Shown: positions 34,355-45,712 of the stretch, one piece after another
How the letters are laid out: each line of letters begins with the position of its first letter
Position numbering within the stretch: the stretch's first letter is position 1
Assembly (NCBI GenBank): GCA_029582165.1
Contig: CM055882.1
Location: forward strand, 11,736,001-11,800,000
Length of the DNA stretch: 64,000 nucleotides
Reading direction: 5' to 3'
Source: Portulaca oleracea
Taxonomy: Eukaryota > Streptophyta > Magnoliopsida > Caryophyllales > Portulacaceae
Made by a program: the position numbers and the translations under genes
Notes under the pieces: generated by a model
Database searches by the model: none
Seen by the model: the letters and a program-made list of their open reading frames with translations, nothing else
What the model was told of the DNA's origin: nothing

Positions 34355-37300
34355 ATGGCTGGGGATGGCGATGAGAATGTGAGCTCTGGTGGTGCAGCTG
34401 AGAAATCGCCCATGGCTGCCGTTGCAGCTGTGGAAGATAAGGCCACAGAAGAGAAGAAACCGAAGAAAAAGCCGAGAGGGGTGCTGTCTAGGATCTGGAC
34501 GGGAGTATTTGGGTCGCGCAGGGATGATCTTGAGCGGAGACTCGAACGCATTTCCAAAGAAGAAACCGCCATTCTCAATAGGATGAGGAGGAGAGCTCAC
34601 AGTTGGGGACAAAGGAAACGCCAAATCATCCTCTTTTCTGTCCTCTTGGAGGTAAAATCATTTCTTCAATCTAGTGTTTCGTCATCTGTATGTATGATGT
34701 TGGAAAGGAAAACCACAAGACCTATGTTTAGGGCTATCAAAATATGTCCCACCCGAATAGTTAGTTGGTTGAGTGCTTCACCATTAAAAAAACTGGGTAT
34801 GTTCAATGTATTTTTTGTCTGGATTTTGACATTGATTTATTTGACCGAAAATTCAGACACTATTTTTCATATTTTTAATGTCCCAACTCAGTTTAGACCG
34901 AAGTTTAGGATTGTTTGAATTGTCAGACCTGAAAAATACTCGAAAAAACAAGGTATTGGATATCAAGTTTTCGTCCGATGTTTGATTCGTTCACACCTGA
35001 AATGACATGCACCTGAATTTTTGACGGCTCTACCTATGTTTTACTATTTGTTTAAAGTTGTCATAATGTGAAGGGCAAAAAATAAATTGAGGATGGTCCA
35101 TAGTCAATGTGCATGTTTTCTTATCTTATTCTTTAATTAAAATGTTTTCCTAGCTATTGTCCAAAGTGTTAATGTCTAGGTAGTCTCAATGTAAGCAAAG
35201 CTTGTTATTTTGTTAGCATCCATGAATTCAGTGCTCCCTTAACATAAAGAAACTTTGGTATAAGTCATGCGTCCATCAGACCAATTTTCTCATTTGCTAT
35301 GCACTTGCTTTAATTACTATACATTTTGCCAATTCCTTTCCCCCTTTTTGAAGCATGGATCCATGTCTAGGGGGATGAACTGCCCAATTTTTCACCACTT
35401 GTGCACATAACTTTTGGGTGATAGTATGAATGGAGCTACATGCCAATGTTAAAATGCTGCGAGTATATATGTACTTTGTAATTCTTTTGGGAGCAGAAAA
35501 GGTCTATTCTGGTAAACTTTGAGCTTGAATTATTATAATGGAAAAATGGAAAATGCCTCTCCAAGTTTCTCGCTTCATTCCTACCAAATAGAATGCAATC
35601 AATAGTTTTTGACATACAATTTTAGTGCCACTAGCATCACTACATCTCAAGGATAAAGGATGCTAAATCCACCCTCTTCATATTGTGGGTTTTGGATTTG
35701 TATTAGAGCATTTCCTGCTTCCTCGCTCATGGTACATGTGGTGTCCTATGTTTGATGATTAGTATGGGGTTGATTTTTCAGCTTATTGCTGTGAGTTATG
35801 CGATCACAGTAGCAAGGACAACTGAAAACTGGAAGATCAGGGCTCTTCGGGTTCTTCCAATGTTTCTTCTGCCTGCTTTGTCGGCGGCTATGTATTCAGC
35901 ACTCAAGAGCTTTGTAAACATGTGTAAGTATCGCTTTTATAGTTTCAACTGTCAAAAATCATGACTCATGCAAGTGAGGTTGTAAAAGCTTCTAAAGTAT
36001 TTCAGGTGCTAGTTCAGTTCTAGAACAGTTGTTTATCGGGCTAGTTTGTGGCTTCTCATGGATTGATTCAATGGCAGGGGAGGAATGAAGTCTATGCAAT
36101 ATGTATCTTAGTACATTGTCGCATTTAGGACGACTATAATCCCTGTGGGTAACTATATTTCACATAGTTGCAAAAATTTTCCCTTGACATTTTCTGTTGT
36201 AATTGCGAACTCTGCCATTTAAATCTATGCTTCTGTTGTGGTACTAACCACCAAATTCTGTGATGGAATGTTTCTTGTCAGCTCAGCAGCCATATGAATA
36301 GCAAACTTATGATTGTACTCAGTCTTAGTCATTTGAGGTTTGCTTAAACTTTATCTTGTAATCAGCCATATGAATAGCAAACTTTAATAGTCATTCAGTT
36401 GAACTTATCATCCAATTGAAGAACCTTAAGTCCTCTTCGTTTCTCTTCTACAAAACTGGCCTTGTTTGCCTTATTTGTTGGTAACATTAACCCTTGATTG
36501 CTGGGATGAGGCCATGAGCTACCTGTGAAGCTTTCGCATGAATCTTTAAAAAAATGCCTATCACTTTATTTCACTTCCAAAATTGTCACAGATAATTTGC
36601 AGTTACATGCACTTATTATCAGAAAAATAGTTTGATTGGATTCTTGGGTGGTCTGAACTCTGAATCAGATGTTAATCTGGGTTGAAAGGACTATTTTAGT
36701 TCACATGAAGTTCCTGTCAGATAGGCTGATTTAATATGAATTGGTATCTGTGTTGCTTCAGAGTGCTTAATGTGCAATCAATTGTTGGCTTTTTGATGGT
36801 CATTTATTTGATCTCTTGTTCGATCACGCAGGTGAGCAGAAGGATCAGAAGACTCTGGAAAAGCTTAGTACAGAGAGGCAACTAAAAATTGATGAGCTTA
36901 AAGAAAAGACCAACTATTACATAACTCAGCAGCTTATTCAGGTGTGTCAATCAAGAACTTTTTCTAAAACCCTTGTTAATTGATGTAGGGCTGGTCAATG
37001 TTGCTTAAAAAGAATGATGTATGCCTGTATCTTGAAGCTGCTTCTTGGCTACCCCATATTAAAACTGAATATAATTTAATGATACCTGCTTAGCATAAAC
37101 TGAGTATTACTGATGCTAAAGGGAAATTCCGAAATTCTTTGTTTTATGTAAATTTCACGCTGTATGTTTAGACTTCAGATACAAAGCTAATCTAAAACAA
37201 AATTTTCAAAAATTACATTATTTAAGCCACTGCATAAGGTTGAATTATTATTTTCTTTTCCATGGTGCAGCGCTATGACACAGACCCTGCAGCCAAGGCA

Positions 37301-38676
37301 GCTGCTGCTACCGTGTTGGCATCCAAGTTAGGATCAGACTCAGGCTTGAAAGTCTTGTTTGACAACGATTCTCCCCTGCATTCTCCCGCTGGAAAGAGTA
37401 GTGACGTTGACCATATGCAGCAGGCTAATAACCTTAGAAATAGGAAACAGACACTGAGCAGAGCAACTAGCCTCAACAGAGGAGCTAACATAAGCAGAGC
37501 AACTAGTGTTGCAAGCACGGCACAAGTGTCCACTGAGACAAGTCCCCGTTCAGGGAGTGAATTTGGCGATCACCAGTTTCCCTTTGTTGATGATTACCAT
37601 CCTCACGCACCGACTGCGTATAATGGTGGCTGGCTGTCCCGGATTGCTGCACTGCTTGTGGGCGAGGACCCGACTCAGTGCTACGCTCTCATATGTTCTA
37701 CCTGCCATATGCACAATGGTGAGTATTCTAACCAGCTTCATAGAGTTCAATGAACTCAGTGTCGTATAACACTCAGTTTTGGTCAATTTGTTTCGCCAAC
37801 CTCTATGACGTGAGGCAAAATTGCCACCTAACCATCATGAGCTAACGAGCATTGACACTTCACCCAGCTTTGTGTATCCATGTCCGACATGTATCGGACA
37901 CTAACACACTCGGACACTCTTTGGACACTCTCAAAGACATGCCAAACGTAAAGACAGTAGAAAGAGATAGGCTTAGGCTATTGGTATTAGAAGAATGGAC
38001 ATGCTATGAAAAATTTGCTATTGTTTTAAACACAACCCTCTCCAAGGCCGAAAACATAAAGTAAGTCATAAATACATCAAAAATAGAAGAATATGTTTTC
38101 ATACTACGTGTTTACTATACGTGTCATATCCTAACATCTTAAAAATGGAAATGTCTGGTCGTATCCGTGTTACGTATTGGTGTCTATGCTTCTTAGCCTC
38201 TTAGGTTATGAGTTATCACCAAAAAAATTAAATAAATGAACTTTTTGAAAAACTTAACTTCTACCTACTACAGTGGGTCAAAACCTGATTCTGTAGCATT
38301 TTGACAACTTTCCAAACTTACATGACATGTTAGCGTTGGTTAAAAAGTTGGTGGTAAAATTAACAAAAGCCGAGAGTTAAACAAATTAACTATGTTCATG
38401 GTTTCCAATGTAGGGCTTGTAAGCAAGGAGGATTTCCCGTATGTGACGTACATCTGCCCACACTGTCGCACTGTGAACGGGCCAAAGGCGAAACAAGAAG
38501 GTGTCTCAGCTCCCAACACTCCCAATGCAACAGGCTCTATAGTTTCAATGGACCTCCCAAATGCGAGTGATTCTCCGCTTACCAGTGCTGTTGAGAAGGC
38601 CCTTGCTGAAGCTTCTTCTTTGGCTCCCCATAGAGGTGATAAAATTGAAGCACTGGCGCCTGGTAACGAGAGTTGA
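34355..38676 (+). CDS. LNP: Lunapark-family ER network protein
   Basis: Five exons at 34355-34651, 35782-35923, 36832-36941, 37271-37718 and 38414-38676, GT-AG throughout, 419 residues. Lunapark proteins sit at three-way junctions of the tubular endoplasmic reticulum; plant members act with the atlastin-like RHD3 GTPases and affect their turnover. The sequence shows the conserved block RGVLSRIWTGVFG (41-53) and a predicted coiled coil (about 57-80). Two membrane segments follow (about 90-108 and 122-143, split by exon 1/2). Next come the KLSTERQLKIDELKEKTNYY region and RYDTDPAAKAAAATVLASKLG (from 184). The zinc finger CSTC...CPHC has cysteines at 325, 328, 347 and 350. Length and order match plant LNP1/LNP2. 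The ATG at 34355 gives the conserved short N-terminus. Intron 1 carries a hAT MITE; no defect is seen. Confidence 0.94.
34729..35032. mobile_element. hAT-type MITE in LNP intron 1
   Basis: TAGGGCTATCAAAATATG at the left and TTTTTGACGGCTCTA at the right, with the perfect 8-bp target duplication CCTATGTT at 34721-34728 and 35033-35040. A member of the 'GACCCGAA' family also found at 9519, 48410 and 56917. Confidence 0.88.
37862..38205. repeat. Repeat-like segment in LNP intron 4
   Basis: Words such as GTCCGACATGTATCGGACAC and CGGACACTC at the left, and GTATCCGTGTTACG at the right, recall a common plant intronic repeat. Ends and class are not resolved. Confidence 0.35.
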
Positions 38677-39409
38677 TCACATGACACTCACACAGACACA
38701 TCCATTATACACTATGAGGATTTTTCTCCTTGCTCAATTCAGTCGGCAATTGAAGCTTTTTTGAGCTTTCTGGTATCGAATGCCTCTTGGGGCTTTTTTT
38801 GTAGAATGAGTTTTACATGTGCGAACATACATAAATGCAGAATCTTAGTTTGCGACATCAAAATGAGCTTCGGATGGGTCTCTAGTTCCGTCCGGGACAT
38901 TGTTGTTGAAGTTCGTTGAATGTTACATGGCACACTTGTGCTTGTTTTGAAAGATTAGTATGTATGGTTCACTTCTCACTTATGTAATTATGTAAATGGA
39001 AATGTAAATCATCATGAATTGAGTAGTTTTTGTTTCTTTCGCGCATGTTGCAAAGACTCCTTATTGTCTTCTAACGTTCATAGGCACCAGTGGGCTGCAC
39101 TTGGCTGCCGTCGGCCATGTTTGATCACCTTCTGGTTTTCTTCAAGCCCTTGTTGATATCATGGAAGAAAGTAACTATCATGTTGCAAAATATTGAACAT
39201 TAGGTAGTAATGTATCGTGAGACCATGTCATATGTAATTATTTGTTAAATTTATGTTGGTGGTTTACTAAATTATGTGAGATAGTTTTACCATAACTTAG
39301 CATAAGACTACCTCTATTAATTGAAATTTAAGAGTATGATCTATGATGTTTGACTAGTTTTTTCAAAAACAAAATATTGAAATAATTGAAAGCTAAACAT
39401 CATTATCTG
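38677..39409. other. LNP 3' flank
   Basis: The probable 3' untranslated region extends to about 39050, followed by AT-rich spacer with no feature. Confidence 0.45.
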
Positions 39410-39775
39410 TGTTTTTTGGATGCTAATATACTAAACTTTTGGGGTATTGGATAATAATGCACTGAACTTTGACCTTAGACAGTAATACACTGTACTTTGA
39501 GGGGTGTTGAACAATAATGTACTCAATATGATTTTGGCAATGACTAACTTGGTGACAATCCTATACAGCGTGTGGAGGAGATGAATTGGTCCAAAAATAT
39601 TTGTCTTCTCGGTCTGTCACATAAGATTATCACCAAGTTCGCCACCGTCGAAATTGTCTCGAGTGCATTATTATTCAACACCCCCCAAAGTTCAGTGCAT
39701 TATTATCCAAGGTCAAAGTTCAGTACATTATTGTCCAATATCCCAAAAGTTCAGTATATTAGCGTCCAAAATTCC
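39410..39775. mobile_element. Mutator-like MITE, relative of the 61950 element
   Basis: The left arm (TTTTTTGGATGCTAATATAC, then TTTTGGGGTATTGGATAATA) is mirrored by the right arm (TATCCAAGGTCAAAGTTCAG, then CAGTATATTAGCGTCCAAAA), giving inverted repeats of about 120 bp. The sequence is closely similar to 61950-62504 but shorter. A 9-bp target duplication was not found here. Confidence 0.75.
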
Positions 39776-39806
39776 AAAGAAAAATGAAAGTTGATAGTTG
39801 TTATCG

Positions 39807-39960
39807 TGTTATGAAACAATAAATATATCAACACAATATAGATAGAATAATAGAGAAGAACAATAGAGACAAGAGAGATTGAGAGAGGAGAATGAGATGG
39901 TTTATTCATAACCCCCAAGGGGTATTTATACTAGTTACGTAACAAAGTGGTCATATCTTT
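39807..39960 (-). repeat. LTR-like segment, minus strand (left)
   Basis: About 130 bp, very similar to 42659-42810. On the minus strand it has TATAAATACC (39921-39930), then a CT-rich transcribed part, and ends TTGTTTCATAACA. The likely identity is the TATA-R-U5 part of an LTR. Confidence 0.55.
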
Positions 39961-40156
39961 CTTTCAGACTGGTACAAAGTTCCAGATGGTCTTCAATTTT
40001 GAGATATTCTATTTTAAGACTCTCATGGAGGTGGCGGCGTAGAAAGATCATAGTTTTGGCCTTGTCTTGATCAGTTGCTCAATTTTCATCTTTAATTGTC
40101 TCTCCTAAGCCTCTGGCCGTCAAATGAATTTTAGTATCAAGGACCCATGATAGATA

Positions 40157-41910
40157 GTACAACAAAACTATTAATGCTCATGTGAATTATGATTGACGGC
40201 TTATATGTTTGTCTAAATTATATTGATTGCTTTAATCGAATATACATTACCATTGGATGAAATCTATACATGAAGCTTGTCTCTTAGTAATATTGTGAAT
40301 TAATGATCTTTATTAATCAATTCGTATATCCTACTTAATCATACACATGAATCTTCTAATTAATATAAGCAGTATTAGTAATTGTTAGTTAATAGTCAGT
40401 GAATATATTAACACTTGTTTCCTCTTTGACCTCATAATATGGATTTGTACAATTACGATTGATACATGCTAACTCGTAATAAAGAGGTGTCTTACAATAT
40501 GCTCATGATCATTTAATTAGGCCTCCTACTGTGCACAGTATCAATTATAATAGAAAGGTCAGATGTAAAATGCATCACATTAAATTGATGCACAGTAGGA
40601 GGCCTAATTAAATGATCATGAGCATATTGTAAGACACCTCTTTATTACGAGTTAGCATGTATCAATTATAATTGTGCAAATTCATATTATGAGGTCAAAG
40701 AGGAAACAAGTGGCAATATATTCACTAACTATTAACTAACAATTATTAATTATTGCAAATATTAATTAGAAGATTCACGTGTATAATTAAGTAAGACATG
40801 TGAATTGATTAATAAAGATCATTAATTCACAATATTACTAAGGGGGCGTTTGGTGTCCGGCTTTTTTGTTGGCATTTTGGAGAAAATGACTTTTTGGAAG
40901 ATTTTTGGCTGTTTGACTAGTCAATATGCCAATTTGGGGTGTTTGGTAAATTGGCGGATTATACTAGCTTTTTGTCCCCAAAAAGCCAAATTGTAAAAAG
41001 CTACTATTAGTAGCTTTTTGTAAATAGCTGTTGGCTTTTTATATTTTAAATTACCATATTGCCCAATTAATTCACAAAAATTACACAAAATTGCCATCAA
41101 ATAAAATAATTTAGGTTTAGTTCTTCTAATTGTTCTCTCATCCCTCACTTCAATTCACCGCAACACAAAAGAACGTCTGCTCCGTCGTCTGCCTTCTCCA
41201 AGCACGCTACATTTCTCCAAGTTAATTATCAGGTATTTCGCATAGTTAATTTATGTATGATGATACTTGTGTTCAAAATCTCCTAGTTCATTTGCTTTTC
41301 CTATTAATTTGGATATGAGACTCATATTGTCATTATGGTTTATGTTGATAATGTAGTTACTAATTGATTATACATATACCTATTGTTTACAATAATGTAA
41401 TTTCTGCAAATAAATTATAAAATATCTACATTAAGTTGTAAAAGTACATCGGGATTTAAAAAAACTAAAAATGAATATAAATCATAATGTTAAACCTAAA
41501 AATGAATTATAATGTGGACGGAAAAATTTAAAAGTAAATCTTAAAAAATCATAATGTTAAAAAACATTAAAAATAAAGCCAAGGGTACAATTGAAAATTA
41601 GGAGAAAAAGCATCCTACAAACAATTAAAAATCTAATTCTACCAAACACTTTTTTATACAAACAATTAATACAAACAGCTGACAAAAACAGCTAACAAAA
41701 CAGGCAAAAGTCAAACAGCTAACTAAATAGCTAACGGCTACAAACAGCCAACAGCCATCTGCTGGGCACCAAACGCCCCCTAAGAGACAAGCTTCATGTA
41801 TAGATTTCATCCAATGGTAATGCATATTCGATTAAAGCAATCAATATAATTTAGACAAACATATAAACCGTCAATCATAATTCACATGAGCATTAATAGT
41901 TTTGTTGTAC
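40157..41910. repeat. Long hairpin element, arms of about 380 bp
   Basis: The left arm 40157-40535 (379 bp) is the near-perfect inverse of the right arm, which is 40589-40841 plus 41784-41910 (380 bp). The loop is 53 bp. Outer ends are GTACAAC and GTTGTAC, with TA immediately outside on both sides. The right arm is interrupted by a 939-bp TIR element. The arm similarity is high, so the structure is young or maintained. It encodes no protein. Confidence 0.88.
40842..41780. mobile_element. PIF/Harbinger-like TIR element, 939 bp
   Basis: Ends GGGGGCGTTTGGTGTCC and GGGCACCAAACGCCCCC, flanked by TAA on both sides (40839-40841 and 41781-41783). The opposite hairpin arm shows the uninterrupted sequence TCTTAGTAATATT, in which TAA occurs once, so the 3-bp duplication is confirmed internally. 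The right third contains repeated AACAGCTAAC words. No transposase frame is visible. Confidence 0.88.
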
Positions 41911-42024
41911 TATTAATTAACAAGAATACGATAAAAACCACACATAGACTTAATTTACCACAAATTGGAAAAAAAATGGTCAATCAATTAATCATATAAT
42001 CCATGAAATTAGATTTATTTACAG

Positions 42025-42395
42025 GGAATTTCTAGTTCACCAACTAAATTAGACGAAAAGGGAAAAAAAAATTCTCTTGAAGTGAACTTCTAGTTCACTA
42101 ACATGATAAAATTTTAATCTATGGTTGAACTTTTGGTTCAACTATGAAATTGGAGAAACTTTCAATGATGGAGTGAACTTCTAGTGCACCAAATAAAATT
42201 AGACGAATTTTTTTTTTCTTGAAGTGAACTTTTGGTTCACTAACATGATAAGATTTGGATGAACTTCTGGTTCACCAAATATATATTAATAGAGTATTCT
42301 TCTGATTCACTAAATATATATACTCGGAGTGAACTTCTGGTTCACTAATAAAATAAAATAAATTTTATTTGGACGAACTTCTGGTTCGCCAATGA
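42025..42395 (+). repeat. Array of GTGAACTTCTGGTTCAC motifs
   Basis: About nine copies at uneven spacing of 30-50 bp, including 42083, 42173, 42222, 42253, 42330 and 42373. The 17-bp unit is itself an inverted repeat (GTGAAC...GTTCAC). The spacers are AT-rich and differ, so this is a spaced motif array and not a simple satellite. Confidence 0.75.
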
Positions 42396-42658
42396 AGATA
42401 TATAAAATTATTGTGCATAACGAATAAAAATAAATTAGCAGACAATAATGTGACTACATACGTACAATAGATACTTGAATGTTTACTGTTTGACGGAAAT
42501 CATATTAAATTGGGTTAATGGAAGTATTGCATATGACCATAAATAAATTAGTACGTTAAAGAGGCTCTTATGCATTCATAATACATTCATAATACGTACC
42601 TTCGATCTGTTATCAGAAAATTCGGGAACAGATAGGTTAGAAATGAGTCCTGATAATG

Positions 42659-42810
42659 TGTAATGAAACAAATGAAACAATAAATATATGTACACAATAT
42701 AGAGAGAATAATAGAGAATAACAATAAAGATGAGAGATTGAGAGAGAAGAATGGGATGGTTTATTCAAAACCTGCAAGGGGTATTTATACTAGTCACATG
42801 GCAAGAGTTT
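42659..42810 (-). repeat. LTR-like segment, minus strand (right)
   Basis: Partner of 39807-39960, with TATAAATAC on the minus strand at 42781-42789. The start has a 9-bp duplication (AATGAAACA twice). Confidence 0.55.
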
Positions 42811-42965
42811 TATACAGTTAAACTTCATATGTGAATAGAACCCCTATATTATATCATCCTAACCGAAAAGATATTCAAAAGATATCTTACTATTATATGG
42901 ATTCAAATATATATTATTCCATAAATATCGGTCTTTTTTACTAGTTTTGAGAAAATATTGAAATA

Positions 42966-43172
42966 CTACCTCTGTCCCAAATATCTGTCATTAGACTAAA
43001 TTTTGACCATACTTCAAAAATTACAATGAGTTACAATATAAATTACCGCCATTAGAAAGATACCTTAGTAAAAATTATTATGACGATAGTTTTATATCGT
43101 AACTCATTATAATTTGAAAATAATTAACGGTCAAAATTTTATTAAAAGACAAACATTTTGGGACGGAGGTAG
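42966..43172. mobile_element. Stowaway-like MITE, 207 bp
   Basis: CTACCTCTGTCCCAAA and TTTTGGGACGGAGGTAG termini with TA on both sides (42964-42965 and 43173-43174). Internal AAATTTTGACCAT is mirrored by ACGGTCAAAATTTT. Confidence 0.85.
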
Positions 43173-43528
43173 TATTTGATAATTGAATGGTATTATCCTC
43201 TATTTTAACTAGGTTTTTAGAAAATGCAAAAAGGCTTGGAAACCGAAATATATTTATAGACTTACAGTATTGACCAGTTTTGAAAATTGTAGAAAAACTT
43301 GAATATTACGTATTGAAGTTCGCCGTTCACATTTTTTATCAAATTTGAAAACAATATTTTTTTGCATAAATTTCATCCTCCATTTTCTTTTTCCAAGAAA
43401 AATAAAGAAAGAAACACTTTTAGCATGGTAAGTTGATTACCCAACAAAAGGCAGTAAACCACTAAACGCGAGTCCACAAATACAGTGGAAGACACACAAG
43501 AAATAGAATGCCAGAAGAAATCATCTTT

Positions 43529-43693
43529 CTAGTTTATGGCTTTGTTTATGGGAACACCGAATGAAGACTCCATCTCCATGGTGTTTTGAGCTCCATTGTT
43601 GCCGATTGTCAGGTTAAAGTTCCTCATAACTACTCTTAAGTAATCCTTATGAAGAAAAACCAAGCAGATTGGCTGGCCTTGGCCCAGAAACAT
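43529..43693 (-). other. Short unidentified reading frame
   Basis: A 54-codon frame read on the minus strand with unusually coding-like composition for this flank: MFLGQGQPICLVFLHKDY, then VVMRNFNLTIGNNGAQN and ESSFGVPINKAIN before a TAG. I do not recognise it. It may be the last exon or a relic of a neighbouring gene, or the upstream leader of the PPR gene read backwards. Confidence 0.25.
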
Positions 43694-43753
43694 TCACAGA
43701 AAATCATGGTCAGTAGGAGTTTGCTAGATTAGAATGAGTATCATATACCCCGT

Positions 43754-45712
43754 ATGATGTCGGTACCCATCTTAAGGACTGTTCTGGGTCGTTGTTTAGG
43801 AACCTGCAGGTTTAATTCTTGTTATTTATTTCATCATTCAAGCATTGATCATGGTTTGTCCTCCAAGCTGTTGAGTAATCATCTAAGATATGGTGACGTC
43901 GAGAATGCATGGAAGCTGTTCGAGGAAATGCCTCACAGAGATATTGTCACTTGGTCCATCATGATTCACGGGTTAGCTAAAAATGGGTTGAATAGAGAAG
44001 CTGTCAAGCTGTTTTCAAGTTATTGTGGCTCTGGGTTTGCTCCAAATTCATTTACTCTGGTGGGTGTTCTGGTGGGTGTTGCTGGATTGCAGAACTTGAT
44101 TCTTGCTCGAACTGTTCATGGGTTGGTTCTCAAGTATGGGTTAGTTTCTAACGCTATTGTGGCGACTGCGATGCTTGATGCATATGCGAAATGCAGGAGT
44201 GTGTTTGATTCCTGCAAAGTGTTCAACCAAATGGATAGTCCCAGTTTAGTTTCTTCCAATGCTTTGCTTGCTGGGATGGTGCATAATGAACTCTTTGAGG
44301 AGGCTGTCAGGACATTTGCAGGGTTCAGGAGATCTGGCATTGTTCCGAATTCATCCACAATGATAACTCTCATTCAAGCATCCATTGCTCTAGAATCAGA
44401 ATCATTTTGTGAATCTATCCATGCTTTGGTCATCAAGTTGGGGCTTGTTTGTGAGCTGCCTGTTAACAACTCCCTTCTTGGGATGTACTCATCTTTGAAG
44501 GATCTGGTGGCTGCTGAGACAGTTTTTGATGACATGGAGTGTAAAGATGTCATCAGTTGGACAACAATGATGGAGCACTTGATCGACGTTGAGCATGCTT
44601 CTGATGCCGTTTCTCTCTTTCATCAGATGAAGCGCAACTTGGTGGTATATGATTATGTGGCTCTGGTGAGCCTCATTGCAGCCTGTGCGAAGCTCGAGGA
44701 TTTGAACAAGGGGAAACAAGTTCATGCTCAGGCCGTTGTTTCTGGGTGTCACTCTGAAATCAATGTTCTCAACTCGATCATAACAATGTACTCAAAATGC
44801 AATGACTTGGATACATCCAGAGCTCTGTTTGACAGATCCACTGTCAGAAGTTCAGTTTCCTGGTCCGCAATCATCTCAGGGTACGTTCAAAACGGACACC
44901 CACAGGAGGCCATAAATCTGTTCATCAAACTCAGAACACAAGATTGTCGCTGCATTGATTCAGTTGCTGTAATCACTGCCCTGAAAGCATGTGGTGACCT
45001 CGCTCATCTAGCCCTCTGTCAACAGCTCCACTGTTACGCTCTCACTGCTGGGTTTTCTTCTGCTAAATCAGTTCTCAACAGTCTGATTTCAGCATATTCA
45101 AAGTGCGGAAACCCAGAAGTTGCTGGTAATATTTTTCGGGCCATGAGTGATGATCTTCGGGACATTGTTTCATGGAACGCGATCCTAAATGGGTTCGGGA
45201 TCAACGGACATGGGACAACTGCTGTTGCCCTCTTCCATGAAATGATCAAGGGCCATCAGCAAGCCCCAGATACTGCAACATATGTATCTGTTCTCAATGC
45301 CTGTAGTCATTCGGGGCTGGTCGATGACGGGTTGAAGATATTTGAGCAAATGGTTCAAGAAAACCGGATCACCCCCAGTGACGAGCTCGTTGGGTGCGTC
45401 GTTGACTTGCTGGCTCGTGCAGGGTGCTTATCTGATGATGATGTCAGCAAGTTCGTTGTCGCGTTCTTGGACCAAATGGGTCCAGGTGCTTGGAAGGCCT
45501 TGCTTAGTGGGTGTTTGCTTCATGGAAGCAACGAGATGGCAGGAATTGTGGCAAATAGAATGCTTGATCAGGACCGTCAAAATCCTGATTTGTTGGTGCT
45601 TGTGTCAAATGTGTTTGCATCGAATCAGAGGTTTGAAGATGCACAAAAACTCAGGTTGAACATAGAGAAGAAGAAACTGACAAAGACCGCTGGAACCAGC
45701 ATTGTTCAGTGA
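43754..45712 (+). CDS. PLS-class pentatricopeptide repeat protein, E subgroup
   Basis: One intact exon of 652 residues, as usual for plant PPR genes. A short N-terminal stretch (about residues 1-28) lacking acidic residues looks like an organelle-targeting peptide. From about residue 35 to 560 there are some 14 PPR units of P, L and S lengths, for example DVENAWKLFEEMPHRDIVTWSIMIHGLAKNG, then VFDDMECKDVISWTTMMEHL and NPEVAGNIFRAMSDDL. The C-terminus (GPGAWKALLSGCLLHGSNEMAG to TKTAGTSIVQ) matches the E motif and stops where the E+ and DYW domains would begin. Such proteins bind specific RNA sites in mitochondria or plastids, E-type members often for C-to-U editing with a partner deaminase. The RNA target is unknown. 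Two ATGs lie in tandem at 43754 and 43757; the first is used here. Confidence 0.95.
   Translation: MMSVPILRTVLGRCLGTCRFNSCYLFHHSSIDHGLSSKLLSNHLRYGDVENAWKLFEEMPHRDIVTWSIMIHGLAKNGLNREAVKLFSSYCGSGFAPNSFTLVGVLVGVAGLQNLILARTVHGLVLKYGLVSNAIVATAMLDAYAKCRSVFDSCKVFNQMDSPSLVSSNALLAGMVHNELFEEAVRTFAGFRRSGIVPNSSTMITLIQASIALESESFCESIHALVIKLGLVCELPVNNSLLGMYSSLKDLVAAETVFDDMECKDVISWTTMMEHLIDVEHASDAVSLFHQMKRNLVVYDYVALVSLIAACAKLEDLNKGKQVHAQAVVSGCHSEINVLNSIITMYSKCNDLDTSRALFDRSTVRSSVSWSAIISGYVQNGHPQEAINLFIKLRTQDCRCIDSVAVITALKACGDLAHLALCQQLHCYALTAGFSSAKSVLNSLISAYSKCGNPEVAGNIFRAMSDDLRDIVSWNAILNGFGINGHGTTAVALFHEMIKGHQQAPDTATYVSVLNACSHSGLVDDGLKIFEQMVQENRITPSDELVGCVVDLLARAGCLSDDDVSKFVVAFLDQMGPGAWKALLSGCLLHGSNEMAGIVANRMLDQDRQNPDLLVLVSNVFASNQRFEDAQKLRLNIEKKKLTKTAGTSIVQ

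Noticed and set aside
42025..42395. CRISPR-like spaced palindromic repeats
   Set aside because: The context is plant nuclear DNA, spacers are unequal and AT-rich, and no associated genes exist; noted instead as a motif array.
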